DNA of 64,000 nt from Candidatus Woesearchaeota archaeon (lineage in GTDB: Archaea > Nanobdellota > Nanobdellia > Woesearchaeales > JAHWIC01). The position numbers and the translations under genes were made by a program. Positions 26,601 through 33,110 of this stretch are shown one piece after another (position 1 is the first letter of the stretch; each line of letters starts with the position of its first letter). The notes beneath the pieces were generated by a model. The model saw only the letters and a program-made list of their open reading frames with translations. It had not been told where the DNA came from and made no database searches. The stretch lies in contig JAHWIK010000003.1 of assembly GCA_019322485.1 (NCBI GenBank), positions 1-64,000 on the forward strand, given 5' to 3'.

Positions 26601-29487
26601 GTTGGTCATTATCAATATCATAGATATCCCATGAGCCAGCTAAGGTTCCATTTGTTCTGTTGAGGTTGTCTGTTGATGTTATTGTAGCATTATGGGCTTC
26701 TGGTGCAGTATTTGCAATTGTGAAGCAATATTGATTAGATGTATTCTCATTTCCAGAGGTATCGTTGGCCCAGTAATACCAGCAAACAACATTTCCCTGC
26801 GCTATAGTAATGTTCTTGCTTACAGTTGCGTTATACACTGTTAGCCCAGACATGCTAACAGCAGTATCATTCTGCCAGCCAGTTACATTTGTGCTAAATA
26901 TATAATGGCTTAGGCCATTATCATTTATAGTGATATTGGCAGTAAAGTTGCTGTAGCGCTTGAAGTCAACAGAATAGTTAACAGGGCTGCTAAATGTTGG
27001 GTTAGTAGCATCAGTGATTATGTAATCAAATGTTTGGGAGGTATTAATCTCACCATCTCCGCAGGTTACTTGAATTGTGTAAGTTCCAATTTCCTGCAGG
27101 GTTGGTGTGTCGTTGATAGTTCCATTTGTTTCATTAATGCTCAACATTGTGTTGTTGATGTAATAAGTGACTGCATCATTATCTATGTCTGAACAATTCA
27201 CATCATAAGTAAATAACTGGCCAGAAACAGCTGATTGCTGAGTTAAGGATTCATTAAACTCTGGAGCTGCATTCTGTATTGTTAGATTAGTTGAATTGAC
27301 CCAGGCAGACCAGTCATAACCATCGTAAACCCTTACACCAAATGTCCAGTTTTGATGCTTTGATGTGTTTGTGGGTGAAAGTGATGTTAGATTTGCCAAT
27401 GAAGCTATCTCAACTGAGTTGTTGTACCACTTTGTTTCATTATCCTGTTGTGTGTGGCCGTCAGTATCAAGAAAATCCCATGAACCCATTAAGGTTCCGT
27501 TTGTTCTATTTAGGTTGTCTGTTGAAGCAATTGTAACATTCTCTGCTGTTGGTGCTTGGTTAGATTCATTTACAGTAAAATTCCATGATTGTGAATCTGT
27601 TAAGGTTCCATCACTTATGATTACAGTTATGTTATAGAATCCTGCTGCTGAGTAATTGCCGTAGAATGTGTAGTTATCTAAGCTGCTCACAAGTGTTCCA
27701 TTCCTGTACCATACAACAGTTATTGTATCGTTGTTTATATCTGTGTATGTTATGTTGAATGTCTGGTTATCTGGCTCAGCTATGCTAAAGTTTGTTTCAG
27801 CAGGATAAAAACCTGTTATATTAGGTGCTGTGTCTGTTATATTTATCTGCCTTAATTCAGAAACACCAAAATTATTCTCAGTATCATTAGCATAAACCTT
27901 GTAATAGAATATTCCGTGGCCAACAATTGATTTATTCTTGTAACAATAAACATCATTGTCAGAGCCAACCTTTGTCATTGATTCGTTTGTATTGTTCCAT
28001 TCTAATAAGCATGAGCTGATATTGTTTAGATAATCATAAACTGTGACATTGATTATAACCGATACATTAGGTGTTATTGTATTGTTTCCTGGAGCTACAA
28101 ATGTAACATTTGGAGGGATTTCATCAAAGGATTGTATAGCTGCATAAACATCAATTCTTGAAAGGTATCTGTCACCCTCAGAATCATATTTTCTTACTCC
28201 AGTAACATTAAGTGTATCTTCTATTTCCTGAGGTGTTGCACTGCTTCCCTGGAGGCTCATAAATTGGTTTATCAGGAGAGCTGCGCCAGCAACATGTGGT
28301 GTTGACATAGAGGTTCCTGACATTGATGTAGTAAGTCCATCATTATAAGGGGCTGTTATGAATCTTCCAGGCGCAAGTAAATTAAGGATATCAGCCCTAT
28401 TATAATTCAGATAAACATTATCTGAATTGTCTACAGCACCAACAGGAGTGGCATTTTCAACGCATGCTGGACCATCTATTGCATTTGTATCACCATCGTT
28501 TCCTGCTGAAACTGCAACTAATATGTTCTGGGCTACTGCAGTGTCGATATAATCAGCGCTGGAAAAACTATTGCAGTAATCAGAATAATCACCCCCTCCA
28601 ATACTTATACTTATAGCAGATATGTTATATTTTGTTGCATTATTAGTACACCAGTCAATTCCTGCGTTTACGCTGCTAAACAAGCAAGAACCGCTGCTAT
28701 TGCAAACCTTTATTGAAATTATGCCTGCGTCTGTTGCAACACCTGTGTAGGTGCTGTGGTTTCCAGCAGCTATTCCTGCACAATGGGTACCATGGCCTTG
28801 GTCATCCTCAGCGCTATCATCTGTTGTCTCGTTGTTAGGGCAGCAGCCACCACTTCCATTATAATCTGTTATAGAACAGAAACAGTATTCATCCAGGATT
28901 CTTCCACTAAAAGCAGTATGGTCTGTGTCAATTCCTGTATCTATAACACAGACAGTTTCATGCAGACCAGTTATGTTTGTTCCATTTACTTGTACACCCC
29001 ATACTGCGTCATCAACATTTATCTGTGCTACACTAGTATCAAGTGAGATTTCAGCCACACGATCGAGATATATCCTTTCAACATCTGGGTCATTCTTTAG
29101 TTTCTCAAATCCTTTTCTTGTTAATTTTCCAGAAAAGGAATTAACAGTTGAGTATTTGTGCCCTAATTTTAAATCAACATCTGAAGAGCTGATTGATAGA
29201 CCGTCATCTTCTGGAGCAAGATCTAACTTTGACAGGACCTTATCCTGTTTCTTACTAATCATTGCTTTCTTTGCTTCTAATCTTTGTTTGCGTAATTCTT
29301 TTTGTGGCCCTGATTGTACTGATAAGGTACTTGGTTCCTGGACTGTATCATCTTTAAGCTTAACAATAACAAGAACTTCATCACTAGAGTTTAGTCTTTC
29401 TTCTACCTCTTCATCTATTTGTATTGATTCAACTACACCAGCCACCAAGAGTATGCCTAACAAAAACAACAAAATCTTACTTTTCAT
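23611..29487 (-). CDS. Large membrane-anchored subtilisin-like protease with multiple Ig-like repeats (1958 aa)
   Basis: The ATG at 29487 overlaps the preceding RHH gene by 11 bases. A signal peptide (1-21) and propeptide (about 28-150) lead to an S8 domain with Asp183 (VIDTGID), His232 (GHGTHCAG), oxyanion Asn330 (SAGNDG) and Ser393 (SGTSMSTPHVAG). About residues 650-1410 hold repeated Ig-like modules of two kinds: STDNLNRTNGTL...WYNNSVEIASL and PDEPELTDDLWCN...YYYEWYK. An Asp-rich calcium-type stretch lies near 1493-1516. A linker of Asp and Gly, a PGF-pre-PGF domain (about 1696-1848), one membrane helix (about 1876-1900) and the shared cytoplasmic tail complete it. N-X-S/T sites are very dense. 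It is a surface protease of the same family as its downstream neighbour, with more spacer modules. Confidence 0.93.
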   Translation of the reverse strand: MKSKILLFLLGILLVAGVVESIQIDEEVEERLNSSDEVLVIVKLKDDTVQEPSTLSVQSGPQKELRKQRLEAKKAMISKKQDKVLSKLDLAPEDDGLSISSSDVDLKLGHKYSTVNSFSGKLTRKGFEKLKNDPDVERIYLDRVAEISLDTSVAQINVDDAVWGVQVNGTNITGLHETVCVIDTGIDTDHTAFSGRILDEYCFCSITDYNGSGGCCPNNETTDDSAEDDQGHGTHCAGIAAGNHSTYTGVATDAGIISIKVCNSSGSCLFSSVNAGIDWCTNNATKYNISAISISIGGGDYSDYCNSFSSADYIDTAVAQNILVAVSAGNDGDTNAIDGPACVENATPVGAVDNSDNVYLNYNRADILNLLAPGRFITAPYNDGLTTSMSGTSMSTPHVAGAALLINQFMSLQGSSATPQEIEDTLNVTGVRKYDSEGDRYLSRIDVYAAIQSFDEIPPNVTFVAPGNNTITPNVSVIINVTVYDYLNNISSCLLEWNNTNESMTKVGSDNDVYCYKNKSIVGHGIFYYKVYANDTENNFGVSELRQINITDTAPNITGFYPAETNFSIAEPDNQTFNITYTDINNDTITVVWYRNGTLVSSLDNYTFYGNYSAAGFYNITVIISDGTLTDSQSWNFTVNESNQAPTAENVTIASTDNLNRTNGTLMGSWDFLDTDGHTQQDNETKWYNNSVEIASLANLTSLSPTNTSKHQNWTFGVRVYDGYDWSAWVNSTNLTIQNAAPEFNESLTQQSAVSGQLFTYDVNCSDIDNDAVTYYINNTMLSINETNGTINDTPTLQEIGTYTIQVTCGDGEINTSQTFDYIITDATNPTFSSPVNYSVDFKRYSNFTANITINDNGLSHYIFSTNVTGWQNDTAVSMSGLTVYNATVSKNITIAQGNVVCWYYWANDTSGNENTSNQYCFTIANTAPEAHNATITSTDNLNRTNGTLAGSWDIYDIDNDQQTDNQTKWYNNSVEIASLRNLTSINFENTTKYENWTFSVRVYDGNDWSAWVNSTNLTIQNSAPSTPAINLTPDEPELTDDLWCNITTQSTDEDQDTIQYYYEWYKDGALNRTTLTTQIYNVLGSDNTSSGEKWNCTVIPFDGEVNGTAASDNVSLNTPPQAQNVVITSTDNLNRTNGTLQGTWSFYDADGHTQQDNETKWYNNSVEIASLANLTLLSPTNTSKNQNWTFSVRVYDGNTWSAWANSTILIIQNDIPPTPAINLTPDEPELTDDLWCNITTQSTDEDQDTIQYYYEWYKGGSLNRTILTTQIYYVLGSGNTSNGEEWNCTVIPYDGEANGTAASDKVAIGNEPPEAQDVTLTSTDNLNRTNGTLQGTWSFYDADGDTQQNNQTKWYNNSDEVASLAGLATVASSYTRRNQNWTFSVRVYDSHDWSNWTNSSTMAIQNQPPVLESISDITVNETQLVNITASATDEDTLTYDINDTRFTKTNNHFTWQTELTDSGVYVVAINVTDTISSASQNVTVTVLDASDFDGDGDPDFNDTDDDNDNVPDESDYLAGNVTNINSTITVKLRVNGSENTSQVFNTTLLVNVTDNNDNTLVEFNWDFSSRTLTVDWIVDYNSTGGTIRIKDLDLTSAGITKTVYINQSDSTYNYVCIADDETTPVSSLGASCSGYTRVSCGSSGQCIDLGDIFKVSTLSHSAVRGIYYDDSGDDDDDDSNGGTGGGGHIYGGAPFIGSSVKKTVVRMDLVPNEVYRIEADLENLALTHNYFSVTRAIPQVRVTMETVGENNIELPIRNAYQYFKITAQGMTPADLNSAEIEFRVSDAWLKAKNFDESMVSLNIYDGAWSKLPTYRAGSIDGELYFVSNTNKFGYFAITSDPAIIPEEPVVEINETGVGISLDITPPEEERATWKEWPFVRWLARYKLIIILSFVVVAIAAASVFYTIERARHPYPKLAKYVKHSMDIGKNKARIKKELLDSGWPLNLVEEELRKYKK
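25250..27560 (-). repeat. Repeated Ig-like coding modules in the 1958-aa protease
   Basis: The module beginning STDNLNRTNGTL occurs five times. The longer composite with PDEPELTDDLWCN occurs twice with a period of 576 bases (192 residues): compare the segments around 25800-25830 and 26375-26406, which are almost identical. These look like recent in-frame duplications that lengthen the stalk between protease and membrane. Confidence 0.8.
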
Positions 29488-29614
29488 CCTCAACCTCTTT
29501 TTTCATGAAATTCTCAACCTGCTTTGAGATTATGATGCCTGCTTCTTTGCAGCGCTTAGAATACTTAGAATAAACTTCTTCATCTACATTAAGGGATATT
29601 ATCTTCTTTGCCAT
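29477..29614 (-). CDS. Ribbon-helix-helix (CopG-like) small protein, copy b (45 aa)
   Basis: It has MAKKIISLNVDEEVYSKYSK, then a second helix SKQVENFMKKEVEDEK, matching the RHH pattern and the copy at 19885-20022 in length and most residues. It is the first gene of the protease operon. The ATG sits on the edge of a 24-bp palindrome (29613-29636), and the stop overlaps the protease start by 11 bases. An RHH protein encoded beside a palindrome that covers its own start region is the usual layout of an autorepressor. Functions as an antitoxin are also common for RHH proteins, but no toxin is nearby. Confidence 0.82.
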   Translation of the reverse strand: MAKKIISLNVDEEVYSKYSKRCKEAGIIISKQVENFMKKEVEDEK

Positions 29615-29665
29615 CTTATATAAATTTATATAAGATTATGTTTTATTATGTAATCTTATATAAAA
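29613..29665 (-). promoter_or_regulatory. Promoter and palindromic putative operator of the protease operon
   Basis: Bases 29613-29636 are a perfect 24-bp palindrome, the half ATCTTATATAAA followed by its reverse complement. A second copy of the half-site (ATCTTATATAAAA) lies at 29653-29665. Read on the minus strand it is TTTTATATAAGAT, a good TATA box about 40-50 bases before the ATG at 29614. Transcription would start within or beside the palindrome, so a bound RHH dimer could block it. The regulator-operator link is inference. Confidence 0.6.
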
Positions 29666-29701
29666 GGAGTATTTAAAGGTTTCGGAAAATAAAGAAGAAA
29701 A

Positions 29702-30634
29702 TCAGGCCCAAACCTTTAATCTGTCTGTTTCAGAGCCATACATGCTAGAGCCAATTCCTCTGCCAAGGTGGAAAGACCTTTGGTTCATGACTTCACCGAA
29801 AACATCAAAGAGTGTTTTCTTCCTCTCGTATTTTGCCAGCTCTACTGTGATGTTCAGTTCCTTCTCTAGGATATCTATTACTTCCTGTTTTCCGCCCAAG
29901 ACATCAACAAGTCCAAGCTCTTTTGCTTCAATGCCAAGGTAAAAGGCTCCTGTTGACAGAGGCTGTACCTGTTCATATGATAAGCCTCTGTTAACTGCTA
30001 CCTCCTCAATAAAGAATGAATGGATTCTGTCTAGTTTACTTTGGAGGAGGCCTCTTTCATTTGGGGTGAGTTCCTTGAATGGACTTCCCATGTCTTTATA
30101 CTCACCAGAAACAAGTCTTTGATAGGTTACATTATAGTCCCTTAACAAGCCGGAGAATTCCAGATAAGAAGAAAAAACTCCAATTGAGCCAGTTACAGAC
30201 ATCCTGTTTGCAACTATCTGGTCAGCTGCAGAAGCAATCCAATATCCGCCAGAAGCGCCTACTTCCCTGATTAAGGCTATTGTGGTCTTGTCTGCTTTTT
30301 TGACAGCAACTGCAATTTCTTCTGAAGCTACTGCTGAGCCGCCAGGGCTGTTGATATCTAAGATTATTGCCTCTATCTTCGGGTTTTTATCAGCCTTTTC
30401 AATGAACTCGGTTATTTCTGTTGAAGAAACCACACGCTCGCCCCAGCCAGAAGCTGGGTCAACAGTTATAACACCTTTGACTGGTATTAAAGCCACATTT
30501 CCAGATAGTAAGTCAACATCGATGCTGCTGGAAATGGAGATGATACCTACAAATATCGTGCTTAACAAAAATAAGAGCAATAAAACAAAAATTATCAATC
30601 CCCATGGTTTTCTATTTGTTTGTTCTTTCATCAT
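29702..30634 (-). CDS. sppA: Signal peptide peptidase SppA, S49 family (310 aa)
   Basis: SppA degrades leftover signal peptides in the membrane with a Ser/Lys dyad. One membrane helix lies at about residues 11-34. The catalytic domain has LDINSPGGSAVASEEI, the Ser128 motif VGASGGYWIAS and Lys180 (EYKDMGSP). VTGSIGV is typical of the family. GGTGAT directly precedes two ATG codons (30634 and 30631); the second gives better spacing, so the start is uncertain by one codon. An open frame extends to 30685 but would overlap the upstream RDD gene. It follows that gene by 7 bases and probably shares its transcript. The neighbouring large secreted proteins would supply many signal peptides, but that link is inference. 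Confidence 0.92.
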   Translation of the reverse strand: MMKEQTNRKPWGLIIFVLLLLFLLSTIFVGIISISSSIDVDLLSGNVALIPVKGVITVDPASGWGERVVSSTEITEFIEKADKNPKIEAIILDINSPGGSAVASEEIAVAVKKADKTTIALIREVGASGGYWIASAADQIVANRMSVTGSIGVFSSYLEFSGLLRDYNVTYQRLVSGEYKDMGSPFKELTPNERGLLQSKLDRIHSFFIEEVAVNRGLSYEQVQPLSTGAFYLGIEAKELGLVDVLGGKQEVIDILEKELNITVELAKYERKKTLFDVFGEVMNQRSFHLGRGIGSSMYGSETDRLKVWA

Positions 30635-30641
30635 ATCACCT

Positions 30642-31142
30642 TCAAAATGTATAAATTTCAACGACTTTTGTTTTTGCAAAAACATCGCTCAATCTTTTAT
30701 GGCCTTTTGTGTATATCAGCCATACTGGATCAATTATCCATAAAAGTATTAATGGGAAAACAGGCATCAGGAATATATTTCCAACTAAGCACTGCCAGAA
30801 AGCAAGCTTCTTTGTTTCAGATTCAACTTTTATGTTTGCAAGTATCTTGCCAACAGTCTGGCCAGTGTAATATTCCAGGATTGAGAAGTATAAGACTGCA
30901 ATAAAACCCAAGGCAATAGACATCATGAATAAGGTATTCTTTAATCCAGGGTCGCTGATTAAAAACCGATAGACTTCTATATAACTTCCTTCTGGGATAA
31001 TATTGCTCAGCATCCTGCGGAATGGGTAACCGCAAACCAGGTCAACCAGAAGTATATCTAGGATAAAAGCAAAAAGCCTCTTCCAAATAGAAGCCGGGCC
31101 TTTGAAACTCCTCTTTTTTAATAAACTAAGGTATTTCTTCAT
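30642..31142 (-). CDS. RDD family membrane protein (166 aa)
   Basis: The RDD family is named for conserved Arg and Asp residues in the first membrane helix. Here this is ASIWKRLFAFILDILLVDLV near residues 17-36, with Arg and two Asp. Further helices follow (LFMMSIALGFIAVLYFSILE near 91-110). The second family motif is YTGQTVGKILANIKVESE. The C-terminal part has another helix pair and ends in a short basic tail. Its function is not established; RDD proteins are often placed near transport or processing genes. It is directly upstream of sppA on the same strand. Confidence 0.85.
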   Translation of the reverse strand: MKKYLSLLKKRSFKGPASIWKRLFAFILDILLVDLVCGYPFRRMLSNIIPEGSYIEVYRFLISDPGLKNTLFMMSIALGFIAVLYFSILEYYTGQTVGKILANIKVESETKKLAFWQCLVGNIFLMPVFPLILLWIIDPVWLIYTKGHKRLSDVFAKTKVVEIYTF

Positions 31143-31225
31143 TACCCCACATTATGTAAAGAATAAGTTTAGTTTAAAAAGGTTTGTATAAAATAAAATT
31201 AAGAAAAAATCAAGAAATAAAAGAA

Positions 31226-32128
31226 TTACTTCTTCTTAACCTGTTTCTTAAGCTTAAGTTCCTTAACCAATTCCTGGAACCTGTTTCTTAAGGTAACTTC
31301 TGTAATGTTTGCAACATTAGAAATCTCTGATTGGATCCTGCGCTCCTTGTTTATCAAAGCAGCAGCATACAAAGAAGCAGCTGCAACTGAATTTGGACTT
31401 CTTCCAGAAGTTAGTTTTTGTCTTTGTGCTTTTTCAATAAGCTTAATTGCTTTAGTTTGTGTCTTTGGGCTAAGCTTAAGATAAGAAGCAAATTTTGGGA
31501 TAAAGCTTACTGGGCTAACAGGCAGAACTTTCAGGTTGAGTTCTCTTGTTATGAATCTGTAAGCTCTTCCAACTTCTTTCTTTTCAATGCTTGTAGCGTT
31601 AGAAATCTCTTCCAAAGTCTTAGGAACCTCATTTTGCCTGCATGAAGCGTGTATTGCTCCAGCAACCATTCTTTCAATTCCTCTGCCTTTAATCAAACCT
31701 TTGTGTAATGCCTGTGTATAGATTCTAGCTGCTTCCTCTTCTACCATTGATGGTATCTTTAGGATAGAAGCAACTCTCTTAATCTCTGATAAAGCCTGAT
31801 TAAGGTTATGCTCAATAGAAGTACTTACTCTACGCTGCCATGTTCTTAATCTGAAGTATTTGTTCTTGCTTTTGCTTCCAAGCTTGTAAATGTCACTTTT
31901 AGTTCCAATCTCAGTAGAAATACTTGGCTGCAGGTATGTTAAAGGTGCTCCTGACCTTCTTTTGGTTTCATCTTCATTACCAAACTCACGCCAGTCCTGG
32001 CCAAAGTCTATTAATTTATCATCTATAACAAGACCGCAGTTACGGCAAGTAACCTCGCCTTTTTCTTTATTCCATGATAACCTGCCTCTTCCACATTCAG
32101 GGCAGTGTCTACCAGTTGCTTCTATCAT
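31226..32128 (-). CDS. tfb: Transcription initiation factor B (TFB/TFIIB)
   Basis: TFB bridges TBP on the TATA box to RNA polymerase. The N-terminal zinc ribbon has Cys9, Cys12, Cys28 and Cys31 (HCPECG and TCRNCG). The B-reader/linker region follows (FGQDWREFGNEDE, GAPLTY). Two cyclin-like repeats fill residues about 110-200 and 205-295; the typical ARIYTQALHKGLIKGRGIER and GRSPNSVAAASLYAAAL motifs are seen. Length (300 aa) is usual. It has a strong own promoter at about 32188-32206. A single TFB in this window contrasts with the sigma-like gene at 63165. Confidence 0.97.
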   Translation of the reverse strand: MIEATGRHCPECGRGRLSWNKEKGEVTCRNCGLVIDDKLIDFGQDWREFGNEDETKRRSGAPLTYLQPSISTEIGTKSDIYKLGSKSKNKYFRLRTWQRRVSTSIEHNLNQALSEIKRVASILKIPSMVEEEAARIYTQALHKGLIKGRGIERMVAGAIHASCRQNEVPKTLEEISNATSIEKKEVGRAYRFITRELNLKVLPVSPVSFIPKFASYLKLSPKTQTKAIKLIEKAQRQKLTSGRSPNSVAAASLYAAALINKERRIQSEISNVANITEVTLRNRFQELVKELKLKKQVKKK

Positions 32129-32187
32129 TTTTGAATCCCCCCAAACTTGATATTACAATGAATATATTAGAGTAGCTAATGTGGTTA

Positions 32188-32206
32188 TCTTTATAAACCT
32201 TTGCTT
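32188..32206 (-). promoter_or_regulatory. Promoter of tfb
   Basis: Read on the minus strand, GCAAAGGTTTATAAAGA combines a purine-rich BRE-like element with a TATA box, about 60 bases before the ATG. The remaining gap to 32353 is AT-rich (several T and A tracts) and shows no gene. Confidence 0.6.
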
Positions 32207-32353
32207 TTTTAGAGGAAAAAGTATTTCTTTTCAATATTGAAGTTTATTGATTTTTTAGTTTTTTTCAATATGGAAATTAATTCAATTCTGCATAGGAAAC
32301 TTTAAATTGATTATCATTAGAGATTATTAGTTAACTTTAGAAAGGTTTTGATT

Positions 32354-33007
32354 TTAAGCAGGCGTTGCTAACGCTTCTATGTCTTTTGGCATGTAAGGTT
32401 GTAGTAATATTACGTTGCCTTCTGGCAAATATTGTCTCATAGCGTTTACTGTTATTTGTGAATTATGGTATGGCATTGCAATGATTCCTGTTAAAATTGA
32501 TTCTGCTGTGCCTTCTATTGCCCTCTCAACTAAATCAGGGTCTTCGAAACCTGCTTTTTTCGCAATGTCTAATATTGTCTCTCCTCTGTCTAAGGCTTTT
32601 CCAAGATTGAAACGCCTACTTAGTGTTAGGGGCATTAGTTGCATTATTACCTCTTTCAATCTTTCATAACCATCAAGCGATTCGTACCATGCTCTAAATT
32701 GTTCTCTTAGAAGTCCAGCTTCATTCAATGGCGCTTCAGCAAAGTATACATTATTTTCAGGATGGCAAGCTAGTGCAGCATCTAATAGTTGTAGAGAACT
32801 TTGTGATGGTTGGTATTGGTCTCTTCCTTCAATGTGTGCTCCTTCTCCGAAAACAATCATATCAAGATTACCCTGTCCTATTATCTGCATAGCCTCTTCA
32901 AGAATACCTCTCTGTCTTACAGGGCGAGGAGCTTTAGCTCCTAGTTCTTCAAACACCATTAACCTGACTGCATCATTACAATTATAGATCAGAGTTCCGT
33001 TTCCCAT
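32354..33007 (-). CDS. Protein of unknown function (217 aa)
   Basis: I cannot place it with confidence. LDMIVFGEGAHIEGRDQY (about residues 53-70) resembles the GExxH start motif of EreA/ChaN/TraB-like proteins, in which Glu and His sit in a catalytic centre. GIIAMPYHNSQITVNAM near the end could supply another His. The rest is mostly helical, with LGKALDRGETILDIAKKAGF in the middle. No signal peptide or membrane segment is visible. Length is shorter than EreA (about 400). The gene has its own promoter (TTTATATAAT on the minus strand at about 33029-33038), divergent from ileS. Confidence 0.7.
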   Translation of the reverse strand: MGNGTLIYNCNDAVRLMVFEELGAKAPRPVRQRGILEEAMQIIGQGNLDMIVFGEGAHIEGRDQYQPSQSSLQLLDAALACHPENNVYFAEAPLNEAGLLREQFRAWYESLDGYERLKEVIMQLMPLTLSRRFNLGKALDRGETILDIAKKAGFEDPDLVERAIEGTAESILTGIIAMPYHNSQITVNAMRQYLPEGNVILLQPYMPKDIEALATPA

Positions 33008-33110
33008 GTTGTTTGTGAGTGAGGGATATTATATAAATGTTGTTATTTTGTAGTGATTAATCTACCTTTCCATAATATATTTAAATAGAAACTATTCCCT
33101 TGAAGATGTA

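Noticed and set aside
29477..29614. Toxin-antitoxin system with the RHH protein as antitoxin
   Set aside because: The partner gene is a signal-peptide protease, not a small toxin, and the same pairing recurs with another surface protein. Autoregulation fits better.
30634..30685. Upstream start of sppA at 30685
   Set aside because: It would overlap the RDD gene and adds residues unlike SppA, while GGTGAT directly precedes the ATG pair at 30631-30634.
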